From SM23-78 sp041479965 (lineage in GTDB: Archaea; Nanobdellota; Nanobdellia; Woesearchaeales; SM23-78): a stretch of DNA of 29,936 nucleotides. The notes beneath the pieces were generated by a model. The model ran no database searches and was not told the DNA's origin. It saw nothing but the letters and a program-made list of their open reading frames with translations. Where the stretch lies: the NCBI GenBank assembly GCA_041479965.1, contig JBGOZE010000006.1:1-29936 (forward strand). The letters are read 5' to 3'. Shown piece by piece: positions 22,762-29,936 of the stretch. The translations under genes were made by a program, and so were the position numbers. Each line of letters opens with the position of its first letter. The stretch's first letter is position 1.

Positions 22762-23499
22762 TTAGTCATTATCCACTCTGGGTGCGAGGACAAACAATAG
22801 TTGCACCTTGTTGGTCTCCTTGTACTCAAGCTCCAACGGGTAGTCCTTGGCAAACTGTATCTTGACCTTGTCGCTCAGCTTGCTAGCCTGTATCATCTTC
22901 TTGAGATACTCTATAGAGTATTTGGCTTTTATCTTGTCTATGGCTGTTATCTTGGTGCCTTCGCTCGCATCAATGTCAATGTTGGCCTTGCTCAGGTCTC
23001 CGCTGGCACTCACAATGAACCTCTTGGGCTCTGCTATGAAGCTCACAGATTCTCCGACAATGTCAGCATCTTCTATGGCCTCGTTAAGGATGCTAGCCTC
23101 GGTGGTGATGGTTGCTGTGAACTTGAACTCAGGAATCTTCTGCTCCTTGTCCTCAACATCTATCAATGGAATATGGAAAGTCCTGGTGCTGGTACCCTTG
23201 ATGGTAATCTTGAGCTGGTTCTCCTCGACCTCAAGAGTTATGCTGTCATTGGGCCCTGCTCTCTTGAGCACCTGCTTGAAATTAGCCAGGTTGACTCCGA
23301 GGTTCTCAGGCTTGCTCACTTCATACTCTGTGAAGGTGCTTCCCATGAGCCTGAACACCACCATGGCTACGTTCGCAGGGTCCATGGCTATAAGCTCTAT
23401 ATTGTCAGGCGTTATCTTGAAAATTCCCTCTGTGACCAGGTCAGAAATAATAGATACGCCTTCCTTCAAGTATTTTGAATCAGCAAGTGTCAGTCTCAT
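22762..23499 (-). CDS. pcn: DNA polymerase sliding clamp PCNA
   Basis: Trimeric ring that tethers the replicative polymerase and partners such as FEN1 and ligase to DNA. The 245-residue length with the start at MRLTLADSKYLKEGV is standard for archaeal PCNA. Family features include IELIAMDPANVAMVVFRL in the first domain, the interdomain connecting loop around IDVEDKEQKIPEF, and the C-terminal LELEYKETNKVQLLFVLAPRV. I chose ATG 23499 because it follows an AGGGGGTTGTGAG ribosome site and because the TATA box (23526-23534) lies inside the longer alternative from 23550. It lies between RNase J and the YhcH-family gene. Confidence 0.96.
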   Translation of the reverse strand: MRLTLADSKYLKEGVSIISDLVTEGIFKITPDNIELIAMDPANVAMVVFRLMGSTFTEYEVSKPENLGVNLANFKQVLKRAGPNDSITLEVEENQLKITIKGTSTRTFHIPLIDVEDKEQKIPEFKFTATITTEASILNEAIEDADIVGESVSFIAEPKRFIVSASGDLSKANIDIDASEGTKITAIDKIKAKYSIEYLKKMIQASKLSDKVKIQFAKDYPLELEYKETNKVQLLFVLAPRVDND

Positions 23500-23523
23500 C
23501 TCACAACCCCCTAATGTTTGTAT

Positions 23524-23536
23524 GATTTTATAAGGA
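23524..23536 (-). promoter_or_regulatory. pcn: TATA box of the PCNA gene
   Basis: The - strand reads tccttataaaatc about 30 bases before the ATG at 23499. It sets the start and makes the longer reading from 23550 untranslatable as a full product. Confidence 0.6.
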
Positions 23537-23584
23537 GAGAGACAGAACACTCATATTTAAGTTTTGTGGTGGAAGACAATATTC

Positions 23585-24916
23585 TTAGAGATTAACCTGC
23601 AGGCCATTGTGAAGTATGTGCACCTTGTCTGGCTTGTAGCCCATCTCCAGGCACAGCTCTTTCATGGCCTCAAGGTTTTTCCTGTGGGCGTGCGTTGGTA
23701 TTATATTCTTGGGCTTGAGCAGGTGGATTAGGTCCCTGTGGTCTTCCCTGAAGGCGTGGCCTGAGACATGAACGTCTGTGAAAAGCCTGATTTTCTTTGC
23801 CTTGAGAGCAGCGTCCAGCTTTCCCCTATTGATAATGTTGTTCTCAACTGGTATGACTCTGCAGGAGAATATGACGTGGTCTTCTTCCTCGAAGTGATAG
23901 AGGTGTTGGAATACCATCCTTGACAATACTGCTCCAGGCTCTCCCTGGTGGCCTGTTACAATAAGCAATAATTTCTCAGGGTGCTTGACTTTTTTGAAGA
24001 ATTTCTGCACCTTGCCGCCATACCTGATGTGCTCTGCCTGTTTCTCAAAATCAATTATGCCTGCTCTCTGAGCAGCGCTTATGTACTTGTCAAGCGACCT
24101 GCCTATGAAGACCGGCCTTCTCTTGAGCTTCCTTGCCAGCTCAACAATGCTCCTGAGCCTTGCTATGTGGCTTGAGAAGGTTGTGATTATGACTGCTTTT
24201 CCTCGGGAATTGACTCCCAGAAGTACGTCTTTTAGCATTTCCTTGGCTATGCTTTCGCTAGGAGTCTTCATTGGAGTGTTAGCATAGAGAGAATCGACAA
24301 TCAGGACTTTTACTCCTTGCCTACCTAGCTCCTCCAGCCTCTTAAAGTTAGGCTTCTCTCCGAGAGTGGGAGCATTATCCAGCTTGAAATCATTGGCATA
24401 CACGACAGTCCCATAGGGTGTGTGCACTGCGATTATCACTGTCTGAGGAACAGAATGGGTGACATTGATGAATTCCACTGTAATCTTTTTCGAGACCTTG
24501 AACTTAGAATCCACAGGATGGGCTACAAGGTTGTTTCTCAAGGATATCTTCTCATTAGCTATGGTTGCGCTCAGGACTTCTATGGTGAACCTTGTTCCGT
24601 GGATGTCTGCCTTGAACTTGTTGCTCAGGAATGGCACAGCTCCTACGTGGTCCAGGTGGGCGTGGCTTATGCAAATAGCTTTTACCTTTGGCCACATGTC
24701 CTTTATCTGGTTGATGTTAGGCACAGCATTGGCTCTTATCAAGGCCTCTGCTGACATATCCTTCTTAGGCATGTCCTCAGATTCATCTGTATAAGCGATA
24801 TAGTGGTCCATATGCAAGCCCAGGTCAAGAAGAACAGCTTCATCATCCACTTTTACCAGCGTGCAGTTCCTTCCAATCTCTGAATAGCCACCTACTGTTA
24901 TTATTTGCAGTCCCAT
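23585..24916 (-). CDS. rnj: Archaeal RNase J (metallo-beta-lactamase/beta-CASP ribonuclease)
   Basis: 5'-3' exoribonuclease for RNA turnover, 443 residues from MGLQIITVGGYSEIG. The zinc motif HAHLDHVGA is at residues 85-93; further metal ligands appear in VTHSVPQT and YANDFKLD; the beta-CASP part includes TTFSSHIARLRSI and GRSLDKYISAAQ; the closing DVHVSGHAFREDH and IIPTHAH complete the site. There are no KH domains, which separates it from the CPSF-type archaeal proteins. ATG 24916 was preferred over the upstream TTG at 24937 because a TATA box at 24938-24950 places transcription start almost at 24916, so the message is probably leaderless. Confidence 0.93.
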   Translation of the reverse strand: MGLQIITVGGYSEIGRNCTLVKVDDEAVLLDLGLHMDHYIAYTDESEDMPKKDMSAEALIRANAVPNINQIKDMWPKVKAICISHAHLDHVGAVPFLSNKFKADIHGTRFTIEVLSATIANEKISLRNNLVAHPVDSKFKVSKKITVEFINVTHSVPQTVIIAVHTPYGTVVYANDFKLDNAPTLGEKPNFKRLEELGRQGVKVLIVDSLYANTPMKTPSESIAKEMLKDVLLGVNSRGKAVIITTFSSHIARLRSIVELARKLKRRPVFIGRSLDKYISAAQRAGIIDFEKQAEHIRYGGKVQKFFKKVKHPEKLLLIVTGHQGEPGAVLSRMVFQHLYHFEEEDHVIFSCRVIPVENNIINRGKLDAALKAKKIRLFTDVHVSGHAFREDHRDLIHLLKPKNIIPTHAHRKNLEAMKELCLEMGYKPDKVHILHNGLQVNL

Positions 24917-24937
24917 GACAAGAATACACTTAACCAA

Positions 24938-24950
24938 GTTTTTAAAGCTT
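24938..24950 (-). promoter_or_regulatory. rnj: TATA box of the RNase J gene (leaderless)
   Basis: The - strand reads aagctttaaaaac. Transcription about 25 bases on coincides with ATG 24916. Confidence 0.6.
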
Positions 24951-24976
24951 TGTTTTTGTATGAACCAAAGCTGAAC

Positions 24977-26017
24977 TCAGGCTTGTTTTCCGACTGCGTG
25001 CGCAATATTAGAATAACCATCTTTTTCCATCAGCTCTAATAAGCCATTGTTAATCTGTTTAGCCACCATTGGTCCTTGGTAAATCAAGCCAGTATATACC
25101 TGCACAAGAGAAGCGCCTGCGCTTATCTTCTCATAGGCAGAAGCTGCAGAGTCAACCCCGCCAACGCCGATGATAGGAATTTTTCCATTTGTTAATTGAT
25201 AAACTTTCTTTATCATATCTGTTGACGCCTTCTGCAAAGGAAGGCCGCTAAGCCCTTTCTGCGCATTATTGTGCTGAATGCGTTTGGTATTGGATATTAC
25301 ATAGCCATCAACTGAATGCATTGCGCAGACAGAAATAATTTCTTCCAAGCCATGCAGTGATAAATCAGGCGATAATTTGACCAGCAGCGACACTTTTTCA
25401 TTTCTCTTTTTCAGCTCAGCAAGGAGATCATCCAAGGCATAAGGGTTCTCAAATGATTTTCCTGCTCTTACATTAGGGCAGCTTATGTTCAGGGCAATGT
25501 AATCTGCAAGGGGCGCTGCCTTGCTGAAAGAATAGGCAACATCTTCAATCATTTCATCCGCATATATGCAGCCATTGGTGCTCTGCGCAATATTAACTCC
25601 CACAGGATAAGGCCTTTTCTTGGAGAGCCTTGAAATCACAGAGTCAATGCCGGCATTGGGCAAGCCCATGCTGTTGATTAAAGCCTCTTCTTTTACCCGC
25701 CTGAATATTCTTGGCGTGTCCGCCCCCTTGCTTGGCTTTGCAGATAAAGTGCCGACTTCAATAAAGCCAAATCCGAGGCCATAAAATAAATCAACAAGCT
25801 CAGCATTCTTGTCAAATCCTGCTGCCAGGCCGACAGGGTTATCAAACCCAATATTGAAAACCTTTGAATGCAACCGCTCGTCATCAAAGCGGAATATTTT
25901 TTTTGCTGCATAATTGAAAGGCGTGATTTTTTGGGCAAATTTGCCTGCATCTACAATGAAATCGTGAATGCTTTCAGCATCGAAGCAGAACAAGATGGGC
26001 CTTATTAGCTTGTAAAT
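24977..26017 (-). CDS. pyrD: Dihydroorotate dehydrogenase, class 2-like, with Cys at the catalytic base position
   Basis: FMN enzyme that oxidises dihydroorotate to orotate in pyrimidine synthesis. The protein aligns along its length with E. coli-type class 2 enzymes: NPVGLAAGFDKNAE, GFGFIEVGTLSAKPSKG.DTPR.FR, INSMGLPNAG, IIGVGGVDSA and AGASLVQVYTGLIYQGP. Class 2 enzymes use Ser in NISSPN, but here the site reads NISCPNV, with the Cys found in class 1 enzymes. The frame is open upstream of the TTG at 25993; eight more codons (IYKLIRPI) match the class 2 N-terminus and begin with ATT at 26017, just after an in-frame TAG and a GGTGG ribosome site. The start is therefore probably ATT (less likely TTG at 25993). 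Residue numbers shift by 8 between the two choices. No other pyr gene is near. Confidence 0.9.
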   Translation of the reverse strand: MYKLIRPILFCFDAESIHDFIVDAGKFAQKITPFNYAAKKIFRFDDERLHSKVFNIGFDNPVGLAAGFDKNAELVDLFYGLGFGFIEVGTLSAKPSKGADTPRIFRRVKEEALINSMGLPNAGIDSVISRLSKKRPYPVGVNIAQSTNGCIYADEMIEDVAYSFSKAAPLADYIALNISCPNVRAGKSFENPYALDDLLAELKKRNEKVSLLVKLSPDLSLHGLEEIISVCAMHSVDGYVISNTKRIQHNNAQKGLSGLPLQKASTDMIKKVYQLTNGKIPIIGVGGVDSAASAYEKISAGASLVQVYTGLIYQGPMVAKQINNGLLELMEKDGYSNIAHAVGKQA

Positions 26018-26045
26018 CTAAACCACCAATACAATAAGGATGGCT

Positions 26046-26070
26046 GGCTTTAAAAATGTTTTTATATAAG
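26046..26070. promoter_or_regulatory. Divergent promoter pair for pyrD and the radical SAM gene
   Basis: On the - strand catttttaaagcc (26047-26059) precedes pyrD, with its start about 26 bases away, near 26027. On the + strand tttttatataagc (26059-26071) precedes the radical SAM gene, with the start close to its ATG at 26089. The two TATA boxes abut, so the transcription complexes probably compete or are co-regulated. Confidence 0.55.
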
Positions 26071-26088
26071 CTCAGATTCCAGCTCACC

Positions 26089-26724
26089 ATGGGAGAAATA
26101 GTATATTTTGTGAGAGGCGACAGGAAAAATGCTTATCTCAACATCACTCCTGATTATGAATGCACGAACGACTGCGTTTTCTGCGACAAGCAATTGCTCG
26201 AGGACAAAGTAGCTGCCAACCTTTACCTTGAAAAGGCGCCTACACTTGAGGAAGTCATCTCAGAGCTGAAGGCAAAGGTCGACAAGAGCAGAGTAGAGGA
26301 GTTCGTGTTCTGCGGCCTGGGAGAACCCCTCATCTATCTTAAGCAAGTCGTTAAGATCACTGAATACATAAAAAAGGAATACCAGAAGCCTGTGCGCATC
26401 AACACCAACGGCCACGCCTATGCTCTTTATCCTCATATAGCTGTTGTCAGGCAACTAGAGAAGGCAGGGGTTGATAGTGTTTCCATATCATTGAATGTGA
26501 CAGACCCAGATAGCTATAGGATGCTTCACAGACCCAAGGTCAAGGAAGCATATGCGAAATTGCTCAGCTTCATCAAAGACTGCAACTCTTCATCGATGCA
26601 TACCACTGTGAGTTTCCTTGAATTCCCCAAACTAAAGAAGAACAAGGCCTTGGAGTTCACCAGGAGCCTCGGGCTAAAGGATTCCCAGGTCAGGTTCAGG
26701 CCATTCATCAAAAAAGAAAGCTAG
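26089..26724 (+). CDS. Radical SAM protein, TatD-associated type
   Basis: Iron-sulfur enzyme of 211 residues that would cleave S-adenosylmethionine to a radical. The cluster motif CTNDCVFCDK (Cys-x3-Cys-x2-Cys) is at about 25-34, preceded by AYLNITPDYE; GLGEPLI near 78 is the SAM-binding GGEP-like motif, and RINTNGHA near 104 follows. This layout matches the small TatD-linked radical SAM family (TIGR04038 type); the reaction of the family is unknown. The start is ATG 26089, since a TATA box at 26060-26070 would begin transcription there (leaderless), and the longer reading from 26056 overlaps the TATA box. No TatD gene is in the window. Confidence 0.82.
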   Translation: MGEIVYFVRGDRKNAYLNITPDYECTNDCVFCDKQLLEDKVAANLYLEKAPTLEEVISELKAKVDKSRVEEFVFCGLGEPLIYLKQVVKITEYIKKEYQKPVRINTNGHAYALYPHIAVVRQLEKAGVDSVSISLNVTDPDSYRMLHRPKVKEAYAKLLSFIKDCNSSSMHTTVSFLEFPKLKKNKALEFTRSLGLKDSQVRFRPFIKKES

Positions 26725-26791
26725 AGCTAGAATCATAATCATAAGATAAAAATTAATTGATAAAGAAAAAAAAATAAAAAATTTCTAAGAC
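26725..26791. terminator. A/T-rich convergent terminator region
   Basis: The 67 bases between the convergent radical SAM and small membrane protein genes are almost pure A/T, with runs aaagaaaaaaaaataaaaaattt. On the - strand this is an oligo-T tract immediately after the small gene, a likely terminator for it. Confidence 0.45.
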
Positions 26792-27124
26792 TCACTTATT
26801 AATGCTGTCCAGGATGCGGTCTATCTCTTTCTTAGGCCATCCTCTCTGCATCAGGGAACTTTCTATCTGGTCTGCACTCAATCCTTTTGCCATTGAGTCC
26901 TTGATGTAGCCCAACAGCTCATTAGAAGATTTCTTGCCATTATCCTCCTCAAACTCAGCAAGGTCTTCCTCGAATCGCTTCAAGTCAGTCTTTTCCTTGC
27001 TTATCAAGGCAGTAAGCTTCCTGAGCTCCAGCAATATGAAGAGCAGCCCTAAAAGCAAGAGCACTGACAGCACAAAAAGCATCTCAAAGATAGGAACACC
27101 CTCCATTCCAAAGACATACGCCAT
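26792..27124 (-). CDS. Small single-pass membrane protein with coiled coil and C-terminal helical domain
   Basis: Protein of 110 residues from MAYVFGMEG. One hydrophobic segment (about 13-34) is followed by a charged coiled coil (RKLTALISKEKTDLKRFEEDLAEFEED) and a C-terminal helical domain, GLSADQIESSLMQRGWPKKEIDRIL, a short pattern common in DPANN membrane proteins. The function is unknown. I chose ATG 27124 because AGGAGGTG, the strongest ribosome site in the window, sits 8 bases upstream; the TTG at 27130 is too close. It follows the MopE-repeat protein gene on the same strand after 106 bases. Confidence 0.72.
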   Translation of the reverse strand: MAYVFGMEGVPIFEMLFVLSVLLLLGLLFILLELRKLTALISKEKTDLKRFEEDLAEFEEDNGKKSSNELLGYIKDSMAKGLSADQIESSLMQRGWPKKEIDRILDSINK

Positions 27125-27230
27125 TTTCAAAACACCTCCTTTAATCTGATATCTAAATGCAGTTCAACTATTTTTTGTCTTAATTGTTTTCAACTCTTTT
27201 TTTTCACCCTTTTTTTCTCAATCCTCAACT

Positions 27231-29936
27231 TTAGTCATTTTCTTTCCTTTGGCTCAGGAAGAATACATAGCCACAAACTCCAACAATTGCCAGGAGCAGG
27301 AAATAGAACAGGAATTTGACATTGAAGCCTTTCCTCTCGCCTCCTAGGATGACAAAAGATGTGGCTTGGCCAATGGGCTCTCCCTTCTCATAGAAGGTCG
27401 AATTCACAACATATTGTCCTGATGGAATAATTTGATAGAGATAATCTATGCTATGGAATACCTGGTTCGTAGGCACAGCATAAGAAGAGCCAGTGTCAAT
27501 GATATAAGTCTCTTTGCCCTTGTATACTGTGAAGTCCACCTTCAGGTTTCTCTCAGGCTTATCCCTGTTATCAATAACCACTGCTTTGTACACTTTTCCT
27601 GTTTCTGCGTCCCATCCGAGCTTCACATTGAAAGGAGGCACCTGGAGCTGCACAGGGACGGTCTTGGATGCCACCAATATCCCGTTCTGGACCACTTGGA
27701 CCTCGATTGAAGCATCCGTGTAATCAGCAGGAAGGTTGAGCAATAGCTCTCCCTGTTCGCTTGTTGCCGGTAGGATGCTCTTGATGGTCGCATTCTCTCT
27801 GGTCCATTTGTTTGCTACCACGACAAGGTTTGTGGCTTCCTGCTGTCCAGTATTCTCAACAGTCACCTGGATACGATAGGTATCCAATATCTCTGCATTT
27901 ATAGAATCTGCCTTTATGCTTAGTTGGATTGGGACTCCGACAATAACTTCCGGGCAAGGTGCGCAGCTGCCTCCGCAGTCAACGCCAGTCTCATCGCCAT
28001 TCATGGCGCCATCTGCGCAGTTGCCTTGATACAGGCAGGTTTCAAGCTCCAGAGGCTTGCTAGCTACAGTGCCGCAACTATTGGCATCGCTGCATGTTCT
28101 CCTCCTGAAACCATCTGCTTCGCAAAGACCCCAATTAGCGCAAATCCATGACTCAGCGCAAGAAGATGATGATCCTCCACTGCCACTTCCGCCACCGCTC
28201 CCTGATGAAGATGTGCCAGTATAACAACTCCTTTCTATAGTTGGCCTGTGTTCTGTTGTTCCACAACTATTAGCATCAGTGCAAGACCTAGACTGGTAAC
28301 CATCATCACAAGTGCTCCAGCCGCCGCAATCCCAATTCTCTCTGCAAGTGCAAGTTTCGCAGTTCTGGCTAACGCATTCGCTGTCGCCGTCACAGTCATC
28401 GTCACAATAATATAAATTAGTATTACATGTCGTCCATTGGCCATTAGTGCAAACCTGTGTTCCTGCGCAACCATTAGAAGCTGTGCAGCTCTGGTTTGCG
28501 CTATTGGTGCAGTTGCATCCTTCATCAGTAGAGCCATCGCAATCATTGTCACGGCCATCACAGGCCTCTGTGACAGGGACGTAGTTGGTAGCGCCGGCAA
28601 TCCACGAGCCAGCAGAACAACTTTCATTGTTACCTAGGCATAGGCCGCTCTGGACTGAAGTCAGGCGTGTCAACTCCTCATCAACACTGCCGTCGCAATC
28701 ATCATCACGATTATTGCAGGTCTCGGTGACGGCGCCTTCAAAAGCATTGCATATCTGGACAGAGCCATTCACACAGTTATTTACTGAATGCGAACAAACT
28801 CCCTGTCCACACGTGGTGCTTCCTAAGCCATTGTCTTTGGTTCCATCACAATCATCGTCTTGGTTGTCACAGGTTTCAGCCTGAGAAGCATAATTATTGG
28901 TGCTAGCAACCCAACTGCCAGAAGAACAGGTCTCAGTATTACCTATGCACAAGCCATTCTGATTAGAAGTCTGACGTGGAAGGATATCATCTACTTGGCC
29001 ATTACAATCATCATCAATATTGTTGCATAGCTCAACAGAAGCGCCTTGCATCGGATCACATATCTGCGCTATGCCACCTACACAACGGTTGGTATTGTGC
29101 AGGCAAGCGCCTTGCCCGCAAGTCGTTGTTCCCAAGCCTTCATCTGTCTGGCTGTTGCAGTTATTGTCTTTACCGTCGCAAGTCTCTGTAACCGGAACAT
29201 AGTTAGTGGGCCTGGCTGTCCAAGAGCCAGCAGAGCAGATTTCTGAATTGCCTGCGCACATACCATTCTGATTCGTGGTCGAGCGTGTCAAATCCTCATC
29301 CACAACGCCATCACAATCATCATCCTTGTTGTTGCAGGTCTCAGTAACAGGGTTGGTGCTTCCTACGCAGCTACTACCCCAGTTGCCACTGATGCAGGTC
29401 TGGGTGCCTAATTTGCATTCGCCAATATTGCTTCCGCACGGCCGGGTGGTGCCATCGACGCAATTACAGCCTTCATCAGTGCTGCCATCACAATCATTAT
29501 CATAATTATCGCAGATCTCAGCAACAGGAACATAGTTGCTGCTGCTTGGTATCCAAGAGCCGGCAGAACAAACATCAGTATTGCCAGAGCACCTCCCTGC
29601 CCGATTGGTGGATGGCTGGGAAAGGCTTTCATCTGTCTGCCCATCACAATCATCATCAAGATTATTGCAAGTTTCAGCAGAAACGCCCTGCAAAGGATTA
29701 CAAGTCACAGGCACACCACCAACGCAATTGCTAACAGAATGTAAGCAGATGCCCAGTCCGCAAGAAGAGGTTCCTAAGCCTTCATCAGTGCTACTATCAC
29801 AATCATCACCAAGATTATTGCATAACTCATTTTGAGAAACATAGTTGCTGCTGCTTGGTATCCAAGAGCCGGCAGAACAAACATCAGTATTGCCAGAGCA
29901 CCTCCCTGCCCGATTGGTGGATGGCTGGGAAAGGCT
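27231..29936 (-). CDS. MopE-repeat, thrombospondin-like Cys-rich surface protein, N-terminus beyond the window
   Basis: Partial protein, at least 901 residues, open to the window end. The visible N-terminal part (about 28500-29936) has nine motifs of the C-N-N-x-D-D-D-C-D-G-x-x-D-E kind, as in MopE-type putative metal-binding repeats, alternating with CSAGSW- and GxGxCxH-type segments. Two thrombospondin type 1-like units follow (WDCGGWSTCDDGYQSRSC and WICANWGLCEADGFRRRTC), separated by a Ser/Gly linker, then an NCADGAMNGDETGVDCGG motif, a CARDB-like beta domain (roughly 27550-27930), and a C-terminal membrane anchor (FLFYFLLLAIVGVCGYVFF) with a basic tail. It should sit on the outer face of the membrane. 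The function may be adhesion or metal binding; neither is shown. Confidence 0.85.
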   Translation of the reverse strand, partial: SLSQPSTNRAGRCSGNTDVCSAGSWIPSSSNYVSQNELCNNLGDDCDSSTDEGLGTSSCGLGICLHSVSNCVGGVPVTCNPLQGVSAETCNNLDDDCDGQTDESLSQPSTNRAGRCSGNTDVCSAGSWIPSSSNYVPVAEICDNYDNDCDGSTDEGCNCVDGTTRPCGSNIGECKLGTQTCISGNWGSSCVGSTNPVTETCNNKDDDCDGVVDEDLTRSTTNQNGMCAGNSEICSAGSWTARPTNYVPVTETCDGKDNNCNSQTDEGLGTTTCGQGACLHNTNRCVGGIAQICDPMQGASVELCNNIDDDCNGQVDDILPRQTSNQNGLCIGNTETCSSGSWVASTNNYASQAETCDNQDDDCDGTKDNGLGSTTCGQGVCSHSVNNCVNGSVQICNAFEGAVTETCNNRDDDCDGSVDEELTRLTSVQSGLCLGNNESCSAGSWIAGATNYVPVTEACDGRDNDCDGSTDEGCNCTNSANQSCTASNGCAGTQVCTNGQWTTCNTNLYYCDDDCDGDSECVSQNCETCTCRENWDCGGWSTCDDGYQSRSCTDANSCGTTEHRPTIERSCYTGTSSSGSGGGSGSGGSSSSCAESWICANWGLCEADGFRRRTCSDANSCGTVASKPLELETCLYQGNCADGAMNGDETGVDCGGSCAPCPEVIVGVPIQLSIKADSINAEILDTYRIQVTVENTGQQEATNLVVVANKWTRENATIKSILPATSEQGELLLNLPADYTDASIEVQVVQNGILVASKTVPVQLQVPPFNVKLGWDAETGKVYKAVVIDNRDKPERNLKVDFTVYKGKETYIIDTGSSYAVPTNQVFHSIDYLYQIIPSGQYVVNSTFYEKGEPIGQATSFVILGGERKGFNVKFLFYFLLLAIVGVCGYVFFLSQRKEND
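29529..29627 (-). repeat. 99-base exact repeat inside the MopE array, inner copy
   Basis: This segment is identical, base for base, to 29838-29936, the last 99 bases of the window. The offset is 309 bases (103 residues), in frame. It encodes the segment ending CSAGSWIPSSSNYV. Confidence 0.9.
29838..29936 (-). repeat. 99-base exact repeat inside the MopE array, copy at the window end
   Basis: Identical to 29529-29627 and cut by the end of the window. The match breaks at its left edge (29837 differs from 29528). Confidence 0.9.

Noticed and set aside
22801..23533. Two long + strand frames opposite the PCNA gene
   Set aside because: PCNA on the - strand is unmistakable, and the + frames show no conserved motif, promoter or ribosome site.
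27231..29936. Frameshifted or fragmented gene at the window end
   Set aside because: The frame is open without a stop all the way to base 29936, so the gene is simply cut by the window edge.

Overview
This window reads as archaeal, most likely a DPANN lineage of the Woesearchaeota/Pacearchaeota type; the phylum is inferred from gene content, not proven. Archaeal signs are a PCNA sliding clamp, an archaeal-type RNase J, secretion genes of the FlaI/FlaJ (TadA/TadC) kind, class III (EppA-type) pilin signal peptides, TATA boxes about 25 bases ahead of starts, and several apparently leaderless transcripts. No rRNA, tRNA, CRISPR array, insertion sequence or origin was recognised.

Layout. (1) 1-13093, + strand: a surface-filament locus. 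It holds a secretion ATPase, two TadC/FlaJ-like membrane platform proteins, a ketoacyl-synthase-like protein whose catalytic residues appear lost, five small proteins with class III pilin-like N-termini, a single-pass protein with a Cys-containing outer domain, a 1302-residue secreted von Willebrand A protein with Cys-rich and beta-type repeats, and a sixth pilin-like protein. (2) 13137-14747, - strand: a winged-helix regulator overlapping a seven-helix membrane protein, then a gene-free stretch (14095-14459) full of perfect hairpins, then a small membrane protein. (3) 14822-19599, - strand: nrdR, an intein-containing class II ribonucleotide reductase, and a corrinoid adenosyltransferase that would supply the reductase's adenosylcobalamin. 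(4) 19600-19916: a second gene-free stretch holding a relative of the hairpin element of region 2, in opposite orientation. (5) 19917-26017, - strand: ferredoxin, DUF1858 redox protein with in-frame palindromic insertions, MFS transporter, YhcH/YiaL-family protein, PCNA, archaeal RNase J, and dihydroorotate dehydrogenase. (6) 26089-26724, +: a radical SAM protein. (7) 26792-29936, -: a small membrane protein and a huge Cys-rich MopE-repeat surface protein that runs off the window end inside an exact 99-base repeat.

How the genes fit together. Region 1 looks like a complete assembly and substrate set for a type IV pilus-like filament with a vWA protein as candidate tip adhesin; only the prepilin peptidase is absent from the window. 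Region 3 is a coherent dNTP-synthesis unit (regulator, enzyme, cofactor enzyme). The MopE-repeat protein and the vWA protein are both Cys-rich exported proteins and suggest a surface devoted to adhesion or metal binding. The least explained material is a family of hairpin-rich elements: two related intergenic copies about 5.5 kb apart, and two copies of a different double palindrome inserted in frame in the DUF1858 gene.
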